Source: Gemmatimonadota bacterium (lineage in GTDB: Bacteria; Gemmatimonadota; Gemmatimonadetes; Palauibacterales; Palauibacteraceae). From it: a DNA stretch of 5,156 bases. Every line of letters starts with the position of its first letter. Position 1 is the first letter of the stretch. The notes beneath the pieces are model-generated. The model saw only the letters and a list, made by a program, of their open reading frames with translations, was not told the origin of the DNA and searched no databases. A program made the translations under genes and the position numbers. Positions 1 to 5,156 of the stretch are shown piece by piece. The stretch is from the NCBI GenBank assembly GCA_023554435.1, contig JAMJQV010000048.1, positions 1-5,156 on the forward strand, given 5' to 3'.

Positions 1-1
1 C

Positions 2-2344
2 CTGTCCCGCCAGAGCACCTACCGCGCGGACCTGATCGATCCATCGATCGCAAACCATCACGGACGCGTCGTCAAGGGCACGGGTGATGGGCTGCTGGCC
101 GAGTTCGCCGGCGCCGTGGACGCGGTGGAGTGCGCGGCCGAGATCCAGCGGGCGATGCCGGACCTCGAGAAGGACGTCCCCTCAGAGCGGAAGATCCAGT
201 TCCGGATCGGGATCAACGTCGGAGACATCGTCGCCGCCGAGGACGGCGACATCTACGGCGAGGGCGTCAACGTGGCGGCCCGCATCGAGTCCCTGGCGGA
301 CCATGGCGGGGTTTTCATTTCGGAAAGTGCCTTCAACCAGGTCAAGAACAAGGTCGAGCTGGGCTTCGAGGACATGGGCCTGCAATCGGTCAAGAACATC
401 GAAGAGCCCGTCCACGTCTACAGGGTGATGCTCGAGCTCGGTACCGCCGGCTCCCTTCCCGGGCAGCGAAGGAAGGGAGGATTCAAGCGCCAACTGCTCC
501 GCAGGAGGGTGCCGCAGTTCGTCGGTCTCTTCCTGGTCAGCTCTTGGGCATTCCTTGAGTTCATCAGCTTTGCGGTGGAGCAGTACGGCCTGTCGCCGCT
601 CCTCCCGACGTTCGTGCTGTCCCTCCTCCTACTTCTCATCCCAACCGTGTTGTGGCTCGCCTGGTATCACGGAGCCCGGGGCCCGGACGGCTGGACTCGC
701 GCCGATGCCGTGTTCCTCTCCGGCAACCTCGTCGCTGCTGCTGCGATCCTGTTCCTGCCGGGCTGGTTCGAGATCGGTGACTTGACCACCCGAAACCTCG
801 AGCGCAGAGACGCGCGACAGACCCGCGAGTCGGCCCTTGAGTCGCTCGAGGACACGGAGGATCCGCGCAACATCGCGGTTCTCTACTTCGAGCCCCGCAG
901 TCCGCAGGAGGAAGTCCCGTACCTGGCGGCCGGGCTGACGGAAGCGCTGATCAACGAGCTGAGCACGGTGGACGCGCTGGACGTTACCTCCCGAAACGGT
1001 TCGGCACTCTTCCGGGGGGCTGTAGTCTCGACGGACAGCATCGGACGGGTCCTGCGTGTGGGGACCCTCGTGGACGGCACGGTGGCACTGTCGGAGGGCC
1101 AGGTTCAGGTTGACGTGGCGCTGGTCCGCGCGGCCACCGGAGAGGCGATTCGGCGCCAGCAGCTCCGCCGCCCGCGGGCCGAGCTGTTCCAGCTCCAGAC
1201 CGAGTTGGCGACCCAGGTCGCGTTCTTCCTCCGCGAGATGCTAGGAGAGGAAGTAGAGCTCATCGAGAGACAGACGGGCGCAGAGAACGTCGAGGCGTGG
1301 GAACTCCTCCAGCAGGCCCGGGCGCAGAGCGACCTGGCCACTCAACTGGCAGACGAGGGAGACGAGGCCGCGTGGGATCGGATGGAGGCCGCCGACTCCC
1401 TGCTTGCTATGGCCGAGGACCTCGCACCGGAATGGGTCGAGCCAACGGTCCGCCGAGGCTGGTTGGCCTACCAACGTTCCCGGTGGGCAGGCGTTATGGA
1501 GCAGGGCGAAGTGCTCCCGTGGATCGAGACCGGCCTGGAGCACGCGGAGATTGCTCTCAGCCTTGACCCGGAGAATTCGGACGCGCTGGAACTGCGGGGC
1601 ACACTGCGGTACTGGCAGTGGATCATGGATCTCGTGCCCGGGATCGACGAGGCCAACACGCTGTTCGACGGGGCGGAGGCGGACCTGCGACAGGCCGCGC
1701 TGGTCAACCCCGGGCAGGCCGGCTCGTGGGCGGCGTTGAGCCACCTTCTCCTCAACAAAGATCAGATGGCCGAGGCCAAGATGGCCGCTACGAGGGCCTA
1801 CGAGGCGGACGCCTACCTGAGGACGGCGGACGTGATCCTGTGGCGTCTGTTCTCTACGTCCTACGACCTCCAGGACCAGGTGGACGCCGCGCACTGGTGC
1901 CGGGAGCTGGGACGCCGATTCCCGGGCGATGACCGGTTCGCCGAGTGCAGGCTGTGGCTGATGACCATGCACGGTGGCGAGACGAACGTCGACAGCGCGT
2001 GGGCCCACGCAGCGGACATGGTTCGCCTGCGCAGCCCGCAGACCGAGGAGTTCAACCGCCGCTGGGCGGGAATGGCCGTGGCGGCGGTGCTTGCAAGAGC
2101 GGGAATGGAAGACAGTGCTGCCGCCGTCGCGGACCGATCACGGGGCGACGCCACGGTGGACCCGATCAAGGACATCGCTTACGCGGAGGCCTTCGTTCGA
2201 ACCCTTCTCGATGACTACGACACGGCCGTGGACCTGCTTGCCGAGTACATGGCGGTGTCGGGACGCGATCCGTCCGACATCGACTACTGGTGGTTCACTC
2301 CGCTCGCGGAGATCCCGCGCTACCAGATGCTGCTGGGGCCGTAG
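2..2344 (+). CDS. Membrane-anchored class III adenylate cyclase with TolB-N/FlgO-like and TPR regions (5'-truncated by window edge)
   Basis: The reading frame is open from the first bases of the window, so the true start lies upstream; the GTG at 116 is internal. Residues are numbered from the codon at 2. Residues 1-145 are the second half of a class III cyclase domain, which makes cyclic AMP from ATP. It shows VVKGTGDGLLAEF with adenine-contacting Lys25 and metal-binding Asp29, then DIYGEGVNVAARIE with Asp83, transition-state Asn90 and Arg94. The Lys/Asp pair predicts ATP rather than GTP; the first metal Asp is off-window. A basic stretch (RRK...RQLLRRR) precedes three predicted membrane segments at about 170-192, 197-221 and 238-256. 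Residues 290-410 (IAVLYFEP...YLAAGLTEALINELS...GTLVDGTV) resemble the TolB-N/FlgO-like domain of CadC-type regulators. Residues 428-780 are helical with degenerate TPRs, e.g. LEHAEIALSLDPENSDALEL. With the cyclase cytoplasmic, an odd number of membrane passes would put the TolB/TPR part in the periplasm, suggesting a sensor role; this is inference. No frameshift was seen. It ends at TAG, followed by a terminator. Confidence 0.9.
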   Translation: MSRQSTYRADLIDPSIANHHGRVVKGTGDGLLAEFAGAVDAVECAAEIQRAMPDLEKDVPSERKIQFRIGINVGDIVAAEDGDIYGEGVNVAARIESLADHGGVFISESAFNQVKNKVELGFEDMGLQSVKNIEEPVHVYRVMLELGTAGSLPGQRRKGGFKRQLLRRRVPQFVGLFLVSSWAFLEFISFAVEQYGLSPLLPTFVLSLLLLLIPTVLWLAWYHGARGPDGWTRADAVFLSGNLVAAAAILFLPGWFEIGDLTTRNLERRDARQTRESALESLEDTEDPRNIAVLYFEPRSPQEEVPYLAAGLTEALINELSTVDALDVTSRNGSALFRGAVVSTDSIGRVLRVGTLVDGTVALSEGQVQVDVALVRAATGEAIRRQQLRRPRAELFQLQTELATQVAFFLREMLGEEVELIERQTGAENVEAWELLQQARAQSDLATQLADEGDEAAWDRMEAADSLLAMAEDLAPEWVEPTVRRGWLAYQRSRWAGVMEQGEVLPWIETGLEHAEIALSLDPENSDALELRGTLRYWQWIMDLVPGIDEANTLFDGAEADLRQAALVNPGQAGSWAALSHLLLNKDQMAEAKMAATRAYEADAYLRTADVILWRLFSTSYDLQDQVDAAHWCRELGRRFPGDDRFAECRLWLMTMHGGETNVDSAWAHAADMVRLRSPQTEEFNRRWAGMAVAAVLARAGMEDSAAAVADRSRGDATVDPIKDIAYAEAFVRTLLDDYDTAVDLLAEYMAVSGRDPSDIDYWWFTPLAEIPRYQMLLGP

Positions 2345-2410
2345 TGCGGCGGGAGCTTTGCGTGGTCCGGTGCCATCAATAGCGGTGCCACCACAAGCCC
2401 CCGGATGACG

Positions 2411-2440
2411 AAGGGGCGGCCACTTCGGCCGCCCCTTTCT
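2411..2440 (+). terminator. Intrinsic terminator in the convergent gap
   Basis: AAGGGGCGGCC at 2411-2421 pairs perfectly with GGCCGCCCCTT at 2427-2437, an 11-bp GC-rich stem with a 5-base loop (ACTTC). It lies 66 bases past the cyclase stop codon and is followed on the + strand by TTTCT when the last stem T's are counted in the tail. The T tract is short but acceptable for a GC-rich genome. The minus-strand gene ends 26 bases away on the other side, so the hairpin may serve both genes. In that direction the tail after the stem is only TTCGTC, so termination there would be weaker. The rest of 2345-2462 shows nothing recognisable. Confidence 0.75.
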
Positions 2441-2462
2441 ACTGGCCAGGCGTGTGCCCGCC

Positions 2463-4112
2463 TCAGTTGAAGATGATGAACTCCACGGACACCGTCTTGT
2501 CCGCGTCCATGGTCGCGATGCACTCGCCGAACTCGATGCCGGGACTGCAGTTGCTCCAGTTCGACGGTATGTATCCCGAAACGGTGGAGAATCCGTACAG
2601 CTCGACCTGCGTATCCGCGGGGAAGACGGCGGAGCACACGTTGGCCACCTCTCCAGGCGGCTCGAGGCAATCGATGTTCACCCCGTCCGGATCGACCACC
2701 TGTCCCGGACCCGTGATGTCGATCGTCAGCGTATAGCTGGTCGCCTGGGGCGGAATGACGATCGTGTTCGAGCGATACCGTGTGTCGGTGTCCTGGTCCC
2801 AGAGTTCGATGTAGACGTCCGGTGGAGGATCGCCGACGTCCGTGACGAACCAGAATTCCGTGAGATCGTCCGCGGAGTCGAAGCCGCAGAAGCCGTAGAT
2901 CCGCGTGCCGTCCGCGGCGTCGAAGATCTCCACCTGCGTCCGCGATGCTATCGGGTTCTGGCCGCACGGATAGTCCCCGGAGTTCTCGAACATCGTGTCC
3001 GGGTAGTCCTCCCAGTTGTCCACGCCGATGTAGTAGTAGTCAAAGGCCTCCGCCTCACCGACCGGGACATCCAGTTCGGCCCGCACGAACTCGAGCACCG
3101 GGTGGGGTACGCCGCCGTCTACCGGGGCGAACGCGCTGAAGGACGTGCCGCGACCTCCGAGTCCCTTCCCGGCGAAGAACATCGCCTGGAGAGGCTTGAC
3201 GCCCAGTAAGCGGTTCGCCACCGGTCGAAGGACCTCACCCGCAAACCTGAGCCATCCAGGCGCGTCGCTCGCCCCGACGACCGGCCCCTGCGGCTGCCGA
3301 ACGGCATTGCCGCAATCGAGCACCTGTCCCGGGAAGTCCTCCAGGAGTCGTGGGGTCAGGAGCTCGGCGCCTTCACCGAGATCGTGCCCGATCACCAGCT
3401 GATCGAAGGGCGGCTCAGGAGGATCCGTGACGACGCACATCCAGAACTCGGCATCGCCCACGAGATCCGCGCTGGCGAAGAAGTCGTACGCCTCAGGGTA
3501 AGCCTGGAATCCAGGAATCGGGAAACCGAAGCCAACAGGGTCCGGCAGCCTCACAAGGACGACGGTGACAGGATCACTGCCGCCGAACGATCCGGCGTTC
3601 CCCACGAACGCAGCCTCGTCGTTGTTCGTCCAGATCGTGTCATTCGTGCCTGGGTAGATGATCCCGATCCCTCCGGTCGGCTCGAGCGCGCCCGGGGGAA
3701 TGACCGGCGGAGGCGAGCCACCGGGGTCGGAACCGGCAAACTGGAATACCAGATTCACCAGGTACGCGGCATCGGCCGCGTCGCCGTTCAGCTTGTCCGG
3801 GAGCTGATCGTAGGTCATCTCGTAGAACCCGAGCGCCATGTTGAGGGCGTCCGAGAACTGGTCGCTGCAGACCTTGCGTTCGATGTTGTTGAAGATCTCG
3901 TGTGCGGCCTTCGACTTCTTCTTGGCGCTGAACAGGTCGTCGATCTCTTCCCGAATCTCGTCCGCCAGGTCCTGCAGGTCTCCGAGATCGCAGTTGGTGG
4001 CCTTCTTGCCGAACTGCGGATCGGGTGGACTCGTCGGCTCGAAGTCCGAGCAGGCGATCACGAGAGCGCCGGCCAGCACAACGAGCCCAGCGGACAACAG
4101 CAGCTTCCTCAT
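2463..4112 (-). CDS. Secreted lipoprotein with helical domain, beta-rich regions and C-terminal divergent InlB B-repeat-like domain
   Basis: This is a complete 549-residue protein with an ATG start placed by a strong AGGAGG four bases upstream and by an immediate lipoprotein signal peptide: MRK, a hydrophobic stretch (residues 4-20), then lipobox VIAC with Cys21. Ser22 follows Cys21, which favours outer-membrane delivery. A Pro-rich linker (PTSPPDPQF) leads to a charged helical domain at about 42-127. Residues 147-270 look like a beta-sandwich reminiscent of ZU5-like domains of Gemmatimonadota surface proteins (VTVVLVRLPDP...FDFFASADL-type spacing, then VIGHDLGEG and LDCG). A Gly/Ala-rich tail with KPLQAMFFAGKGLGGRG follows at 306-322. 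Residues 383-455 form another beta-rich segment. Residues 460-549 match the divergent InlB B-repeat pattern: YTLTIDITGPGQV, a Cys pair, CSAVFPADTQVEL, SNWSNC, then CIATMDADKTVSVEF. There are ten cysteines besides the lipidated one. No catalytic motif was found, so function is unknown; a structural or binding role at the cell surface is plausible. It lies 223 bases downstream of the peptidase gene on the same strand. Confidence 0.92.
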   Translation of the reverse strand: MRKLLLSAGLVVLAGALVIACSDFEPTSPPDPQFGKKATNCDLGDLQDLADEIREEIDDLFSAKKKSKAAHEIFNNIERKVCSDQFSDALNMALGFYEMTYDQLPDKLNGDAADAAYLVNLVFQFAGSDPGGSPPPVIPPGALEPTGGIGIIYPGTNDTIWTNNDEAAFVGNAGSFGGSDPVTVVLVRLPDPVGFGFPIPGFQAYPEAYDFFASADLVGDAEFWMCVVTDPPEPPFDQLVIGHDLGEGAELLTPRLLEDFPGQVLDCGNAVRQPQGPVVGASDAPGWLRFAGEVLRPVANRLLGVKPLQAMFFAGKGLGGRGTSFSAFAPVDGGVPHPVLEFVRAELDVPVGEAEAFDYYYIGVDNWEDYPDTMFENSGDYPCGQNPIASRTQVEIFDAADGTRIYGFCGFDSADDLTEFWFVTDVGDPPPDVYIELWDQDTDTRYRSNTIVIPPQATSYTLTIDITGPGQVVDPDGVNIDCLEPPGEVANVCSAVFPADTQVELYGFSTVSGYIPSNWSNCSPGIEFGECIATMDADKTVSVEFIIFN

Positions 4113-4116
4113 AGAT

Positions 4117-4122
4117 CCTCCT
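4117..4122 (-). promoter_or_regulatory. Shine-Dalgarno site of the lipoprotein gene
   Basis: Read on the minus strand the sequence is GAGGAGGATCT followed by ATG, with a full AGGAGG core ending four bases before the start codon. It fixes ATG 4112 as the start and agrees with the signal peptide that begins there. The spacing is slightly short but the match is perfect. Confidence 0.85.
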
Positions 4123-4180
4123 CGTGTCGCCAGGCCCTGGGGGAGGGACCGTGCCAGACACCGAGAGACAGTCTTGATGG

Positions 4181-4211
4181 ACCGATCGCGGCCGATGTTG
4201 CGTCGACCGGT
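4181..4211 (-). other. Possible hairpin in the lipoprotein gene's upstream region
   Basis: On the minus strand ACCGGTCG (4211-4204) and CGATCGGT (4188-4181) can pair over eight base pairs in RNA, one of them G-U, around a 15-base loop. The off-pair is a wobble only in the minus-strand transcript; it would be an A-C mismatch on the other strand. It lies about 70-100 bases before the lipoprotein start. There is no T tract, so it is not a good terminator. The rest of 4113-4335 shows no gene and no convincing -35/-10 promoter. A role as leader structure is a guess, and such stems arise by chance in GC-rich DNA. Confidence 0.25.
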
Positions 4212-4335
4212 GAGTGTCCATGCCGAGATGGAGCCGCACGGAGACCGAAAGTTGGGGGGATCACGACGGGCTCAGCAACTGTCGAGCGGGTGCCACACTT
4301 TCGCTTTGGGTCGCAATTCCAACGTACCGTGTGAC

Positions 4336-5156
4336 TTAGTGTCTCCAGGCAGGCGGTTCACCATCGGCCAAAATGACCACGGCACGGCGCGCCAGCTCCG
4401 CCATTGCGGCCATGTGGCCCGGATCGGCGAACCGGGCCTCGTCGTCCGGCGTGTGATACTGGGCGTGCTCACCGAACGTGGACAGCGTGTGCGCCGGGAT
4501 GCCCTGGCGGGCGAACGCGATGTTGTCGCTGCGCTCGTAGTAGTTCTGCTCCGGGCGTGGATCCGGATCGACCGGAAGCCCGGCGGCCACCAGGATCTCG
4601 CCCATGGTCGTCCGTTCGAAGCCGGTCAGCCACGCGCGGCCCGGTCCGATCTCCCCGTCCGGTCGGCCGATCATCTCGATGTTGAGATTGGCCACGGTGC
4701 TCTCCAGGGGCACGGGCGGATCCGTGATGTACCACCGGGTGCCGAGCAGGCCCATCTCCTCGCCGGTGACGGCTGCGAACACGACGCTGCGGGCAGGGGG
4801 TGTTTCGGCCGCAGCCAGCTTCTCGGCGATCCAGATCAGCGCAGCCGTGCCCGACGCGTCGTCGTCGGCGCCGTTGTAGATCGAGTCGCCGTTCACGGGT
4901 CGTCCGATGCCGACGTGATCGTAGTGGGCGGTCACGAGGATGAACTCGTCTCTGAGAACGGGATCAGACCCCGGAAGCACACCGACGATGTTGGCTTCCT
5001 TGATCCGACCATCGGGCGGCAGCGTGTCCCACGCGGTCCAGCTCTCGAGGAGCCGGGGCCTCATTCGCCCGCGGCGCTCGGCGAGAGCCATCGGCACCAG
5101 CTGGTAGAACCCGCTGTCCCCAGCCGCTTCGAGCCCGGCCGCAGCGAAGCGTCCCT
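4336..5156 (-). CDS. M28 family zinc aminopeptidase (5'-truncated by window edge)
   Basis: The frame runs in from the right window edge without a stop; the GTG at 5097 is internal because the upstream residues (GLEAAGDSGFYQLVP) already match the lead-in to the M28 fold. The visible part is 272 residues ending in TAA. Numbered from the codon at 5154, the catalytic domain starts near residue 54 (ANIVGVLPGSD). It contains TAHYDHVG with zinc ligand His77 and Asp79, YNGADDDASG with bridging Asp near 97, TGEEMGLLG with catalytic Glu132 and ligand Glu133, NIEMIGR with Glu160 at the fourth ligand position, and QYHTPDDE with His234. YYERSDNIAFARQGIPAHTL is also typical of the family. All ligand positions are filled, so an active two-zinc exopeptidase removing N-terminal residues from peptides is expected. 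Relatives usually have a signal peptide and act outside the cytoplasm; that end is outside the window. No clear terminator follows in 4113-4335. Confidence 0.93.
   Translation of the reverse strand, partial: GRFAAAGLEAAGDSGFYQLVPMALAERRGRMRPRLLESWTAWDTLPPDGRIKEANIVGVLPGSDPVLRDEFILVTAHYDHVGIGRPVNGDSIYNGADDDASGTAALIWIAEKLAAAETPPARSVVFAAVTGEEMGLLGTRWYITDPPVPLESTVANLNIEMIGRPDGEIGPGRAWLTGFERTTMGEILVAAGLPVDPDPRPEQNYYERSDNIAFARQGIPAHTLSTFGEHAQYHTPDDEARFADPGHMAAMAELARRAVVILADGEPPAWRH

Noticed and set aside
34..49. Inverted repeat GATCGAT-CC-ATCGATC
   Set aside because: It lies within conserved cyclase coding sequence (LIDPSIA motif); a 2-base loop cannot form a hairpin, and overlapping CGATCG words explain it.
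116..118. GTG as the start of the cyclase gene
   Set aside because: The same frame is open back to position 2 and encodes conserved cyclase sequence (GRVVKGTGDGLLAEF) with a catalytic Asp, so the gene starts upstream of the window.
1241..2008. 255-codon open frame on the minus strand inside the cyclase gene
   Set aside because: It is antisense to the TPR region, has low-complexity Arg/Leu/Pro/Val composition and no domain signature.
3028..3039. Short GTAGTAGTAGTC triplet run
   Set aside because: It simply encodes consecutive tyrosines in the lipoprotein (DYYYIG) and is too short to be a meaningful repeat.
2454..3209. 251-codon + strand frame opposite the 3' half of the lipoprotein gene
   Set aside because: It is Arg/Val/Asp-rich shadow sequence without motifs, and the minus-strand frame there encodes a clear InlB-type repeat.
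4267..4292. Sigma-54-like promoter (TGGCAC ... TTGC, minus strand)
   Set aside because: The GG and GC elements are several bases too far apart for the strict sigma-54 spacing.
3384..4334. 316-codon open frame on the + strand opposite the lipoprotein gene
   Set aside because: It is Arg/Glu/Val-rich with no recognisable domain and lies antisense to a gene with a clear signal peptide and Shine-Dalgarno site; long shadow frames are usual in GC-rich DNA.
5095..5097. GTG as the start of the peptidase gene
   Set aside because: The frame continues to the window edge with residues typical of the M28 lead-in region, no Shine-Dalgarno site was seen before this GTG, and no signal peptide follows it.

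Overview
The window is GC-rich bacterial DNA with three protein-coding genes and little else. Two are cut by the window edges. The best lineage guess is Gemmatimonadota or a similar environmental Gram-negative phylum. This rests on an adenylate cyclase fused to a membrane / TolB-like / TPR module, and on a lipoprotein whose 'ACSD...PTSPPDPQF' N-terminus and domain mix are common in that group. This is recall of family style, not a search result. No RNA gene, mobile element, CRISPR array or phage signature was seen.

Layout: (1) positions 2-2344 (+) hold the C-terminal 780 residues of a membrane-anchored class III nucleotide cyclase: catalytic domain, three predicted membrane segments, TolB-N/FlgO-like domain, degenerate TPRs. 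(2) Positions 2345-2462 form a short convergent intergenic gap with a perfect 11-bp hairpin terminator. (3) Positions 2463-4112 (-) encode a complete 549-residue surface lipoprotein with a helical domain, beta-rich regions and a C-terminal divergent InlB-type repeat. (4) Positions 4113-4335 are a non-coding gap with a strong Shine-Dalgarno site and a possible leader hairpin. (5) Positions 4336-5156 (-) hold the C-terminal 272 residues of an M28 zinc aminopeptidase.

The minus-strand genes are in tandem (peptidase upstream, lipoprotein downstream) but 223 bp apart, so co-transcription is uncertain. The cyclase gene converges on them. Two of the products are, or probably are, in the cell envelope (the cyclase and the lipoprotein). 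The peptidase family is often exported, but its N-terminus lies outside the window. The sequence gives no direct evidence that the three act in one pathway. I found no convincing new multi-gene system; the most notable items are the cyclase architecture and the cysteine-rich composite lipoprotein.
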